Assembly (NCBI GenBank): GCA_965603095.1
Contig: CBFDBQ010000043.1
Span: forward strand, 1-18,893
Direction of reading: 5' to 3'
DNA: 18,893 bases
From: DAOVVL01 sp965603095
GTDB lineage: Bacteria > Pseudomonadota > Alphaproteobacteria > Rhodospirillales > Magnetovibrionaceae
This document shows positions 1 through 7,522 of this stretch, piece by piece. The stretch's first letter is position 1. Each line of letters starts with the position of its first letter. The position numbers and the translations under genes were made by a program. The notes below the pieces were generated by a model. That model saw only the letters and a list, made by a program, of their open reading frames with translations. It searched no databases and had not been told where the DNA came from.

Positions 1-701
1 GTTAGGCGACCCGGCAACATAATAACTGGATAGCCTTCTTCTAGCCGCCATGCGCTTGCCAATTGGACAACGCGTTCGGCGCTTACCTTTGTCGGATCAA
101 AGGTTGAAATATCAACCCCGCGATATATTACGCGAATACGATCAGCGGCAACGCCATAAAGACGTTTTAGATGTCCGGCGATAAAGCTAGAAATCGCAAT
201 GACGCGCACGCCTTTGGTCATTACTTTATTATATGAACGCTTTAATTCGCCCTTAGCACCATAGGTACCGTGAAATGTTGTAACAAATGGTATGGAAGTT
301 TTTTTACAAGCCCGGTACGCACTCCACGCCGGTGCGCGCGAACGTACATGCAACAAATCAACATTTTCGTTGCGAATTATTTTTACCAAACGACCAACAT
401 TTAACCACATGATTATGGGATTTTTAGAATGCAAGGGCAGTTCAAAATGTTCGGCACCGGCACGCGACAGCTGATGCACCCGTGCGCCGCCATTTGATGC
501 AACCAACGAACGCCACCCGATATCGTTTATGCATCCGGCTATTTCAATGGTGCCGCGTTCAACCCCGCCACTAGAACCAAGGGCTGGTAATACTTGCAGA
601 ACGGTTTTATAGCCAGCTGGCCGGGGGGCAGATTCCCCTTGCCCATTTTCGTTTACTGGCGCCCGTTTTACCTTATTAATAAAAGTGTTATTATTGTTCA
701 C
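1..701 (-). CDS. glycosyltransferase, GT4-like (partial, C-terminal part cut by window edge)
   Basis: Reading the minus strand from a GTG at 701 gives about 233 uninterrupted residues running off the left edge. Residues soon after the start read TVLQVLPALGSSGGVERGTI, the usual N-terminal lobe of a GT-B fold glycosyltransferase, with the GGVER donor-domain glycine loop. Further on come VDLLHVRSRAPAWSAY, VTTFHGTYG, VIAISSFIAGHL and RVIYRGVDISTFDP, the ordered landmarks of GT4 (group 1) enzymes. The likely role is sugar transfer from a nucleotide sugar in envelope glycan or lipopolysaccharide synthesis. Donor and acceptor cannot be told, and the C-terminal donor-binding E-x7-E motif is outside the window. 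The start is uncertain: the same frame stays open to an ATG at 785 (MKITLVAG...), which would overlap the divergent hydrolase start. The stretch before TVLQVLP is asparagine-rich and poorly conserved-looking, so I prefer GTG 701. Confidence 0.85.
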   Translation of the reverse strand, partial: MNNNNTFINKVKRAPVNENGQGESAPRPAGYKTVLQVLPALGSSGGVERGTIEIAGCINDIGWRSLVASNGGARVHQLSRAGAEHFELPLHSKNPIIMWLNVGRLVKIIRNENVDLLHVRSRAPAWSAYRACKKTSIPFVTTFHGTYGAKGELKRSYNKVMTKGVRVIAISSFIAGHLKRLYGVAADRIRVIYRGVDISTFDPTKVSAERVVQLASAWRLEEGYPVIMLPGRL

Positions 702-783
702 TGAATGAGCCTGTTTTACCTGTAATGTTAAACTTAGGGTTACAATCCCTACCCCACCCTGTCCAGCAACAAGTGTGATTTTC

Positions 784-1587
784 ATGAATGATAAAGTTAT
801 GGCCAAAGCCACAAACCCAGCAGATGGTGCAATAATCGCGCATCACGCCACTGCCCGCAAGGATGCAGAAAAAAATGTGGGGGTGGTATTTTTGGGTGGT
901 TTTCGCTCGGACATGAACGGGACCAAGGCATTGGCGCTGGAAAAATGGTGCATTGATGAGGGCCGTCAATTCCTAAGATTCGATTACAGCGGCCATGGTC
1001 AGTCTTCGGGAAAATTCGAAGACGGAACCATCGGTCAATGGGCCAAAGATGCCATTTTTGCCATTGAAACCTTAACCTCCGGGCCGGTTGTATTGGTCGG
1101 TTCATCAATGGGTGGCTGGATTATGCTGCTGGCCACATTAAAAATAGGTGAGCGCATAAAAGGTCTACTTGGGCTGGCGGCAGCACCTGATTTTACCCAA
1201 GATATGATGGAACACGAATTTTCTAACGAACAGAAAACAGCCATTGAAAAAAATGGCCATCTTGAAATTGAAAACTGTTACGACCCGGATGATCCATATA
1301 TCATAACCAAAGCATTAATTGACAATGGGAAAGATAATCTGTTGCTAGACAAGCCTATTAATATTTCAGTACCAGTCAGATTGATACAGGGAATGAAAGA
1401 CGAAGATGTTCCGTGGAAAACAGCCCTGCGAATAGAAAAAATATTAAAAAGTAACGATGTTGAAGTGCAGTTAATAAAAGATGGTGACCATCGTCTTTCA
1501 GGCGTGGATGATTTAAAAAGAATGACTACCACACTAAATATGTTGCTTGATAAAATTGAACTTAAACATACTAGGGGAAACAAATGA
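784..1587 (+). CDS. alpha/beta hydrolase, ABHD10-like serine esterase/thioesterase
   Basis: This 267-residue cytosolic alpha/beta-hydrolase starts at ATG 784. A GTG at 775 is in frame but less likely. The nucleophile elbow is GSSMGG with Ser108. The acid is probably Asp206 in GMKDEDVP, and the general base His236 in DGDHRLS. The segment FLGGFRSDMNGTKALALEKWC and the following FDYSGHGQSSGKFEDGTIGQW strongly recall the ABHD10 family. In mitochondria that family hydrolyses acyl-glucuronides and removes S-palmitoyl groups, and bacterial members are common in alphaproteobacteria. The substrate here is unknown. The stop codon overlaps the start of the carbonic anhydrase gene (ATGA at 1584-1587), so the two are probably translated in a coupled way. 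Confidence 0.85.
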   Translation: MNDKVMAKATNPADGAIIAHHATARKDAEKNVGVVFLGGFRSDMNGTKALALEKWCIDEGRQFLRFDYSGHGQSSGKFEDGTIGQWAKDAIFAIETLTSGPVVLVGSSMGGWIMLLATLKIGERIKGLLGLAAAPDFTQDMMEHEFSNEQKTAIEKNGHLEIENCYDPDDPYIITKALIDNGKDNLLLDKPINISVPVRLIQGMKDEDVPWKTALRIEKILKSNDVEVQLIKDGDHRLSGVDDLKRMTTTLNMLLDKIELKHTRGNK

Positions 1588-2219
1588 GCATTGAACGCAT
1601 GATACATGGGTTTAATTCTTTTCGCGGACAATATTTTGAAAAAAATAAACCTCTTTATCAAAAACTAATAAAAGCCGGACAAAGCCCAAGTGCCGCAGTT
1701 ATCGCGTGTTCGGATTCGCGGGTTGACCCAGCAATAGTATTACAAGCAGAGCCGGGGGATATTTTTTCCATCCGCAATGTTGCTAATCTTGTCCCCCCAT
1801 TTGTAATGGATGATTCCCACCACGGTACCAGTGCGGCGTTAGAATTTGCCGTATGTGAAATTGGGGTTGAAAATATAATTGTTTTTGGTCACGCCCATTG
1901 CGCCGGTATTCAGGCGATGATTAGCGAACAAAAAGGCGAAAACGTTCCCGGTCATTTTGTGGGGCCCTGGGCGTCCATCGCATCCGAAGCATACGTTAGA
2001 ACAAAAAATGAATTTCCAGATGCCGACGTTGAAACCGAAGCAAGGTGTTGCGAAAAAAATTCAGTAATAGTGTCACTAGAAAACCTAATGACATTTCCTT
2101 TTATATCCGAACGGGTAGAAAGTGGAAAATTACAGCTTCATGGTTGGTATCTAGATATTGTTGAAGGAACCTTGCTGGCCTATGACAAGGATGAAAAAAC
2201 TTTCAAAAAAATTGACTGA
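1584..2219 (+). CDS. beta-class carbonic anhydrase
   Basis: A 211-residue protein of normal family length that catalyses CO2 plus water to bicarbonate in the cytosol. The beta-class zinc site is complete. Cys42 and the Asp44-Arg46 dyad lie in ACSDSRVDP, followed by the phosphate-loop-like GDIFSIRNVANLVPP, then His103 and Cys106 in FGHAHCAG. The start ATG lies inside the end of the upstream hydrolase gene (ATGA overlap), with GGGG A-rich sequence just upstream as a weak ribosome site. The enzyme supplies bicarbonate to carboxylases and to pH balance. Nothing here suggests a carboxysome or CO2-concentrating setting. Confidence 0.95.
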   Translation: MSIERMIHGFNSFRGQYFEKNKPLYQKLIKAGQSPSAAVIACSDSRVDPAIVLQAEPGDIFSIRNVANLVPPFVMDDSHHGTSAALEFAVCEIGVENIIVFGHAHCAGIQAMISEQKGENVPGHFVGPWASIASEAYVRTKNEFPDADVETEARCCEKNSVIVSLENLMTFPFISERVESGKLQLHGWYLDIVEGTLLAYDKDEKTFKKID

Positions 2220-2244
2220 TAAAAGTATTTCTTACCCACCCCTC

Positions 2245-3141
2245 TTATCCCCCTTTGGCAAAAATAGCTTTTAAACCTTCGCGGTAGGTTGGATATTTTA
2301 AGGTAACGCCAAGCTCTTCTTTAATGCGTTCATTATTTACCAGTCTGTTATCGGCCCAAAATGTTTTGGCCATGTCGCTCATATCTTGCAATGCTTCTTC
2401 GAATGTAATTTCAGGTGGTATTTGTTCGCCCATAATTTGTGCGGCAAGTTGAATTACGTGGGCAGGTTCGGCAGGTTCATCGTCGCTGACGTTATATATA
2501 GAACCGGGGCTGGGGTTTGCCATGGATGCCATTAGCACGCCTACAATATCATCAACATGAATACGAGAAAATTTGTGCCCTGGTTTGATTATATTATTTG
2601 CTTTTTTGCTTCTAATTTTATCAAACACACTGCGTCCGGGGCCATAAATTCCGGCAAGACGAAAAGCGTGTATGGGCAAATTATTAAATACGCCTAAATT
2701 TTGCCAACGATTTTCTGCTAGTGCACGAAAACGCGAGCGTTCTTGTGTTGGTAACAATGGCGCATTTTCATCAACTACGCGGCCCTTTGTATCGCCATAC
2801 ACCCCAACGGTTGAAAGATAACCAAGCCAATCTATGTGCCCGGCATGGCGCGCTATGTCTTCGCCATGTATGTCCAACACCGGATCACCGCCGCTGTCAG
2901 GTGGTATGGAAACAAGAACATGGGTGACCGTATCAAATAGAAAATCAAAATCATCCAACGGATGATTACGATCAAATGGAAGGGTTACAATTTTGTTTTC
3001 TTGCGCCCGCACTTCGCCGGGACGATGGGTTCCGCTTATGCGCCAGCCTTCGTCATAAAGGGTGTTTGCCAGATGCGTGGCGCTATAGCCCAGCCCGAAA
3101 CAAAACAAGTGTGGTGATTTTTCTGGTGATTTTTCTGGCAA
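2245..3141 (-). CDS. NAD(P)-dependent epimerase/dehydratase, atypical SDR (YeeZ-like)
   Basis: A 298-residue atypical short-chain dehydrogenase. The N-terminal Rossmann loop reads FCFGLGYSATHLA, in the GxGYS form typical of YeeZ-like SDRs. Then come HVLVSIPPDSGGDP, YLSTVGVYGD, FRLAGIYGPGRSVFD and IHVDDIVGVL. The C-terminal part, IYNVSDDEPAEPAHVI, matches the substrate lobe of extended SDRs. The canonical YxxxK pair is not clear, so activity is uncertain, as it is for much of the family. The start is TTG at 3141, supported by AAGG eight bases upstream and by an in-frame TAA just before it. The first codons hold a 12-bp tandem duplication encoding PEKS twice (3115-3138). A TTG start a little later (before FCFGLGYS) is possible. 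Confidence 0.85.
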   Translation of the reverse strand: MPEKSPEKSPHLFCFGLGYSATHLANTLYDEGWRISGTHRPGEVRAQENKIVTLPFDRNHPLDDFDFLFDTVTHVLVSIPPDSGGDPVLDIHGEDIARHAGHIDWLGYLSTVGVYGDTKGRVVDENAPLLPTQERSRFRALAENRWQNLGVFNNLPIHAFRLAGIYGPGRSVFDKIRSKKANNIIKPGHKFSRIHVDDIVGVLMASMANPSPGSIYNVSDDEPAEPAHVIQLAAQIMGEQIPPEITFEEALQDMSDMAKTFWADNRLVNNERIKEELGVTLKYPTYREGLKAIFAKGG

Positions 3142-3222
3142 TTTATGAGCCTTGTTGGTTTATGGTATTATTTATCAATATGGGGCCATGTGGTTATGCT
3201 TGGCGGTTATACTTGAGGGATA

Positions 3223-3987
3223 ATGATAAACACTATCAAAAAATTACTCTTAATGTTTATGGCTTTTATGCTTTCCCAGCAAGCGCTTGGCGCAACTGCC
3301 GGATTTGAGGGCGAGGGAAAGGACAATTACCGCGCCTGCCTGAATATGGCGGCCACCAACCCCAAGGTCGCCTTTGATGAGGCCATTAAGTGGGAGGGAT
3401 TGGGCGGTGGCCACCCGGCAAGATACTGTGCTTTAGCCGCATTAATGGGCCTTGGCCATTATGGCGAGGCGGCCCAAGGGTTTGAGGCATTGGCCGATGC
3501 CGTGCGTGCAGGGCCTAAATTCAAGGCCCGGCTGTTGAGCAGGTCTTCTGAGGCATGGCTTTTGTTAAACGAGCTAGATATGGCCATGGACGTGGCCGAC
3601 ACCGCAGTCAGGCTAGCGCCCGCCGAGAGCGAACCATTAATAATTCGCGCCCGAATAATGGCCGCCAAGGGGGCATATTGGGAAGCAACCGATGATCTTG
3701 GCCGGGCCATTGCCATTAATCCAAACAACGCAGATGTCCTTGCTTTTCGTGCCAGCGCATGGCGTCAGCTTGAGGTGTTGGATTTGGCCCAAGAAGATGC
3801 CACCCGCGCGCTTAAAATTAACCCCAATCACCCATCGGCATTGTTGGAGCTTGGCAATATAATGCGTCTTTTGGGCGATAACGCCGGGGCCAGAAAAAAA
3901 TGGTTAGCAATTATTACGGCATGGCCAAACAGCAAAGCCGCCAATGCTGCACGCACAAACATAGAAATGATGGATGTTTCGCGCTAA
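3223..3987 (+). CDS. exported tetratricopeptide-repeat protein
   Basis: A 254-residue protein with a signal peptide: MINTIKK, a hydrophobic stretch LLLMFMAFML, and a likely cleavage site near QALGA-TAG, so it is probably periplasmic. The rest is alpha-helical with tetratricopeptide character. The clearest repeats lie around residues 125-225, including GAYWEATDDLGRAIAINPNN and LDLAQEDATRALKINPNH followed by a third GDNAGARKKWLAIITAWPNS. Earlier repeats are degenerate. TPR proteins act as protein-protein scaffolds and the partner is unknown. GAGGG four bases before the ATG supports the start. The gene is divergent from the SDR gene, with 81 bp between them. Confidence 0.8.
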   Translation: MINTIKKLLLMFMAFMLSQQALGATAGFEGEGKDNYRACLNMAATNPKVAFDEAIKWEGLGGGHPARYCALAALMGLGHYGEAAQGFEALADAVRAGPKFKARLLSRSSEAWLLLNELDMAMDVADTAVRLAPAESEPLIIRARIMAAKGAYWEATDDLGRAIAINPNNADVLAFRASAWRQLEVLDLAQEDATRALKINPNHPSALLELGNIMRLLGDNAGARKKWLAIITAWPNSKAANAARTNIEMMDVSR

Positions 3988-4055
3988 ACAGCATTGGAAA
4001 TTTGAATATATGTTCCTATATTTTGCTTAAAACAATTAATAGGTGAATTAAAAAA

Positions 4056-4565
4056 ATGAATGAAACAGAAATATCATATAACGATACAGCCGGAATATGC
4101 GAAGCAATGAACGTAAGGCCCGGCAATGTTGTTGTTCTTGAAACTGACAATGGGCCAGCGGCTTTTATAAAGACCGAACGCATAGGCAAAGAATACATTC
4201 ATCATTATGCGGTACAAATTTTTCCACGTATTTCGGGCAAGCTAGGGATGGTTTATCTCGACCCCGAAGACAAAGTATTCGACACCGTGCTTGAGGCAAG
4301 TTTTGAATTAGGCAGCGGTACAAATGATACACCACCCAATTCCGGCCATGCATTTGAGAATGCCAAAGGATGTTTTATAAAAGTTGATGATGACCCAAAA
4401 TCACAAAAAATGTTTGGGTTTATTAATATATCAACTGGCACCGTAATGCGCCGGCAAGAGCGGGGCGTTACGGTCGTTTACACCGAATGGTGTGGCGCAT
4501 GTTCACAAGACGGAAAAAATGTATCGCTGGCCCATATGCTGGCAGATTTCAAAAGCGAAATTTAA
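4056..4565 (+). CDS. unrecognised 169-residue protein with C-terminal WCGAC motif
   Basis: I do not recognise this protein. It has no signal peptide or membrane segment and reads as a soluble cytosolic protein, probably beta-rich in its first half (GNVVVLET, AAFIKTERIGKEYIHHYAVQIFP). Near the end VVYTEWCGACSQ (Cys146, Cys149) looks like the strand plus CxxC of a thioredoxin-type site. Only 20 residues follow, so a complete thioredoxin fold is impossible. The motif may be a metal or redox site or coincidence. AGGTGA about nine bases before the ATG supports the start. It lies 68 bp after the TPR gene, in the same direction, and converges on fzlA. Confidence 0.7.
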   Translation: MNETEISYNDTAGICEAMNVRPGNVVVLETDNGPAAFIKTERIGKEYIHHYAVQIFPRISGKLGMVYLDPEDKVFDTVLEASFELGSGTNDTPPNSGHAFENAKGCFIKVDDDPKSQKMFGFINISTGTVMRRQERGVTVVYTEWCGACSQDGKNVSLAHMLADFKSEI

Positions 4566-4584
4566 AAACCTTGCTTTAAAAATT

Positions 4585-4609
4585 CCCTCTTAGAAGTCCC
4601 CTCTTAGAA
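4585..4609. repeat. 14-bp-period tandem duplication at the fzlA stop codon
   Basis: CCCTCTTAGAA occurs at 4585-4595 and again at 4599-4609. The right copy contains the fzlA stop codon (minus strand TAA, 4604-4606) and the left copy lies just beyond it. This looks like a local slippage duplication in the convergent gap between the 169-residue ORF and fzlA. Confidence 0.7.
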
Positions 4610-5272
4610 ATCTAAGTCAGCATAATGTTTTGGCGGGGCCACGCCGGGTATCATGTCATGCAATAATTGACGGAACCCAGGACGAGATTTTATTCGCACA
4701 TACCAATCTTTGACCAATGGATAGCTTTCCCACGGAACATCGCCAAGATAATCAACACTTGAAAGATGCGCCCCTGCGGTAAGATCGGCCAACGATATAC
4801 GATCACCCGCCAACCAATCGCGGCGTTCCACAAGATAGGTTATATAGTCCAGATGATGTTTTACATTTGAAAGTCCGGCCCGGATTGCTTTTGAATCTGG
4901 TGAACCTAAACCAAGAAAACGTTTTGTTATTTTTTCTTCGACCAAATTAACGGTCACCTCACGGTTAAACTTTGAATCAAACCAATGACAAAGCCTCCTG
5001 ACCTCGGCCCGTTCAAGCGGCGATGCACCCAATAGCGGTGGGTTGGGATGTATTTCATCAAGATATTCAGATATTGCCGTGGCCCCAGAAATTGCATTGC
5101 CATCTTCCTCGACCAGAACCGGAACTTCACCCGCCGGATTAAGGCGCAAAAACCCTTCGCGCCGCTCCCAAACCTTTTCTACTATTGGTTCAAAATCCAT
5201 ACCCTTTTCCCCCAGCACAAGGCGGACCTTGCGGGAAAACGGATCTAGCCATAGGTGATAAAGTTTTCGCAT
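4604..5272 (-). CDS. fzlA: FzlA-like GST-fold protein (FtsZ-localised division protein)
   Basis: A 222-residue protein with a glutathione-transferase fold. The thioredoxin-like N-terminal domain (about 1-80) carries LYHLWLDPFSRKVRLVLGEKG and LNPAGEVPVLVEEDG. The all-helical C-terminal domain holds WLAGDRISLADLTAGAHLSSVDYLGDVPW. The protein ends PPKHYADLDF, the conserved tail that I associate with FzlA, which binds FtsZ filaments and regulates constriction in Caulobacter. There is no catalytic Cys or Tyr where classical GSTs have one, in line with a structural role. The WERREGFLRLNPAGEVPVL segment is also typical of this subgroup. The identification rests on motif memory rather than an alignment, and a generic GST is the alternative. 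It is divergent from msrP across 183 bp. Confidence 0.8.
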   Translation of the reverse strand: MRKLYHLWLDPFSRKVRLVLGEKGMDFEPIVEKVWERREGFLRLNPAGEVPVLVEEDGNAISGATAISEYLDEIHPNPPLLGASPLERAEVRRLCHWFDSKFNREVTVNLVEEKITKRFLGLGSPDSKAIRAGLSNVKHHLDYITYLVERRDWLAGDRISLADLTAGAHLSSVDYLGDVPWESYPLVKDWYVRIKSRPGFRQLLHDMIPGVAPPKHYADLDF

Positions 5273-5324
5273 AATAAAAATATATATACGCTAACCTTTA
5301 ACGCAAAAATAACGAATAACACCT

Positions 5325-5344
5325 GATTGCCAAAGATTGCCAAG
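5325..5344. repeat. 10-bp direct repeat between fzlA and msrP, possible operator
   Basis: GATTGCCAA followed by A, then GATTGCCAA followed by G, forms two copies with a 10-bp period, close to one helical turn. They lie in the 183-bp divergent intergenic region. Such phased half-sites often bind a regulator, but no regulator or function can be assigned from the sequence. Confidence 0.45.
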
Positions 5345-5455
5345 AATTAACCGGTTTTATCGTTAAGTTTCGTCTTTATTGTGTCATATTCTTTTGATTT
5401 ATTCTAAACTAGGCCAGCAATTTCGCGGCCTGCATCACTTTTTAAAGGGCATAAA

Positions 5456-6427
5456 ATGCTAATTAAAAACCTGCCAAATTCACACTTGCTGGAAAATGAA
5501 GTTACCCCGGAACGGCTTTTTAAGGCCCGGCGCAGGTTTTTAAATATGAGCGCGGCAACCATTGGCGGGGCCGTCCTTAGTGGTATTGCCGGTGGGCTTT
5601 TAGGTGCTGTTCCACGCCCAAGCCACGCCGCAGGTGCCAGCCTAAGCACAGCCAAATGGGCGGGCGGGACGGATGAAAAACTGACCGAATTTGAAGCCGC
5701 CACCACCTATAATAATTTTTATGAATTTGGCACCTCAAAAGAAGGGCCACGTTTTAATGCTGAAAATTTTGTTTCCAGCCCATGGACGGTTGAGGTTGCG
5801 GGGTTGGCAAAAAATACCGGCACTTATGATGTGTGGGATTTAATTAAAAAAGACAAATTACAAGAACGCATTTATCGCCACCGCTGTGTAGAAGGTTGGT
5901 CAATGGTTATACCATGGGCTGGTATTCAGTTATCTGAAATTATAAAACGCATGGAACCCGCAAGCAGTGCAAAGTATGTTGCATTTCAAACCCTGCACGA
6001 CCCTGAGCGAATGCCGGGGCAAAAACGCAGTGTGTTGCAGTGGCCATATGTTGAGGGGCTCCGCATTGATGAAGCAATGAACCCACTAACCATGTTAGCA
6101 GTTGGTATTTATGGACAAGAATTACCGCCGCAAAATGGTGCGCCCATACGTTTGGTAGTGCCGTGGAAATATGGTTTTAAGGGAATTAAATCTATCGTCA
6201 AAATTGAATTCACTGATAAACAGCCGCCGACTTCATGGAATATTTCTGCACCCCATGAATACGGTTTTTATTCCAACGTAAACCCGAACGTAAGCCACCC
6301 ACGCTGGAGCCAAGCCAAAGAAAGAAGGATTGGTGAATTTCTGCGTCGCAAAACATTAATGTTCAATGGTTACGAAGAAGAAGTAGCAGGCATGTATTCC
6401 GGCATGGACCTTGAGAAATTATTTTAA
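5456..6427 (+). CDS. msrP: protein-methionine-sulfoxide reductase, molybdopterin catalytic subunit MsrP (YedY)
   Basis: A 323-residue periplasmic molybdoenzyme that reduces methionine sulfoxide in envelope proteins, taking electrons from MsrQ. A twin-arginine signal (RRRFLNMSA, residues 25-33) precedes a hydrophobic stretch and a cleavage site near PSHAAGAS, so it is exported folded with its cofactor by Tat. The molybdenum ligand is Cys144 in RHRCVEGWSM. Further family landmarks are the CVEGW context, LRIDEAMNPLTMLAVGIYG, GAPIRLVVPWKYGFKGIKSI and WNISAPHEYGFYSNVNP. Length matches E. coli MsrP (334). AAAGGG six bases before the ATG supports the start. The stop TAA shares one base with the msrQ start (TAATG). 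Confidence 0.97.
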   Translation: MLIKNLPNSHLLENEVTPERLFKARRRFLNMSAATIGGAVLSGIAGGLLGAVPRPSHAAGASLSTAKWAGGTDEKLTEFEAATTYNNFYEFGTSKEGPRFNAENFVSSPWTVEVAGLAKNTGTYDVWDLIKKDKLQERIYRHRCVEGWSMVIPWAGIQLSEIIKRMEPASSAKYVAFQTLHDPERMPGQKRSVLQWPYVEGLRIDEAMNPLTMLAVGIYGQELPPQNGAPIRLVVPWKYGFKGIKSIVKIEFTDKQPPTSWNISAPHEYGFYSNVNPNVSHPRWSQAKERRIGEFLRRKTLMFNGYEEEVAGMYSGMDLEKLF

Positions 6428-7047
6428 TGATTTTTTCTTTTCGCGTTATTTGGTGGCTGGCCATGATGGGCATATTGCTGCCGCTTGTGTGGTTGGGCCT
6501 AAACGCATTTAACCTTAATCCATTCACCAATGGACTGGGCGCCAACCCGATTGAAGCCATCAACCGTTTCCTTGGCGATTGGGCGTTGCGTTTTTTATTA
6601 ATCGCGTTGGCCATGACACCAATTCGCATTATCAATAAAAAAGCATGGCCAATACGTTTGCGCCGGATGGTGGGACTGAGCGCATTTTTTTATGCCATGG
6701 CGCATTTAAGTAGTTACATAGTGCTGGATCAATTTTTTGACTGGACCGCTATTTGGCAAGACATCGTCAAGCGTAATTTTATAACAGTTGGCATGGTGGT
6801 TATTACAATTTTGTTGGCATTGGCCATTACCTCACCTGCCAAAATTGCAAAACGTATGGGTTCAAAAAATTGGAAACGTCTGCACAAGTTGGTTTACCCG
6901 GCAGGGGCATTGGCGTTGCTACATTTTTTCTGGATGGTAAAGGCTGATATTCGTGAACCAATAATTTATGCAATTATATATATTTTGCTAATGGCTATAC
7001 GTTTGCTAGAAAAATACAAAAAATCTAGCGCCTTGCGTAACGCTTAA
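6427..7047 (+). CDS. msrQ: MsrQ heme-binding membrane subunit (YedZ)
   Basis: A 206-residue inner-membrane b-type haemoprotein that passes electrons to MsrP. Hydrophobic segments lie at about 8-25, 52-68, 82-100, 118-135, 155-172 and 178-195, the usual ferric-reductase-like bundle. His93 (MAHLSSY), His153 (RLHKLVYP) and His166 (LLHFFWM) stand at the positions of the E. coli haem-related histidines shifted by two. The start ATG overlaps the msrP stop, a clear sign of coupled translation. The gene ends 5 bp from the stop of the convergent 129-residue ORF. Confidence 0.96.
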   Translation: MIFSFRVIWWLAMMGILLPLVWLGLNAFNLNPFTNGLGANPIEAINRFLGDWALRFLLIALAMTPIRIINKKAWPIRLRRMVGLSAFFYAMAHLSSYIVLDQFFDWTAIWQDIVKRNFITVGMVVITILLALAITSPAKIAKRMGSKNWKRLHKLVYPAGALALLHFFWMVKADIREPIIYAIIYILLMAIRLLEKYKKSSALRNA

Positions 7048-7052
7048 AGCCG

Positions 7053-7442
7053 TCAAATATCGGCCCTAGAAAAATATATATTATCGGAAAGCCCGACTGC
7101 CAAAGCTATGGAATCTTTTTGTACTTGCAAATATTTGCTTGCCCGGCGCGGCAACGGTATTTTTGCTTCGCGGCAAGCACCAATAAGGGCCTCGACAATA
7201 TCGTTCTCTGAAAGTATTACCCGAAATGGTTCCATCGGATTAGACGAAACAAATCTAAGCACCACCTTTAGCCCCTCGGGTGTGTTTTCAGAAACAATAC
7301 GCTTGTTGCTATCGGGTTGGTTTATTTCAAAATCTTGCATGGGGCTGTCGGGCAATTGGATGCCTTTGTCGCGACAATACCTTGGCAAAATTAAGCGAAG
7401 TTCGCGATTGGAAAAAATTATTTTCCTGACATCTACGGGCAT
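7053..7442 (-). CDS. conserved-looking small protein of unknown function (129 aa)
   Basis: I do not recognise the family. The protein is soluble, with no signal peptide. It has a basic C-terminal half reading IVEALIGACREAKIPLPRRASKYLQ, the sort of compact motif seen in short alphaproteobacterial hypotheticals. The ORF opens with TTG at 7454, but ATG at 7442 is preceded at a good distance by AGGAAG, so I choose ATG. It is the third gene in the minus-strand run zf-CHCC, polA, this gene, with about 80 bp between it and polA, so cotranscription is plausible. Nothing in the sequence fixes a function. Confidence 0.65.
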   Translation of the reverse strand: MPVDVRKIIFSNRELRLILPRYCRDKGIQLPDSPMQDFEINQPDSNKRIVSENTPEGLKVVLRFVSSNPMEPFRVILSENDIVEALIGACREAKIPLPRRASKYLQVQKDSIALAVGLSDNIYFSRADI

Positions 7443-7522
7443 GGGCTTCCTCAAGTATTTATTATTATATATGGCCGCCCCGTCCGAATATGTAGCACAA
7501 AATATAAATTATAAGTAAAGCT

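Noticed and set aside
4476..4565. Thioredoxin domain in the 169-residue ORF because of WCGAC
   Set aside because: Only about 20 residues follow the motif, too few for the fold.
7108..7518. Plus-strand 136-residue ORF opposite the 129-residue gene
   Set aside because: It is serine- and leucine-rich in the style of an antisense shadow. The minus-strand frame has a better ribosome site and a more protein-like composition.
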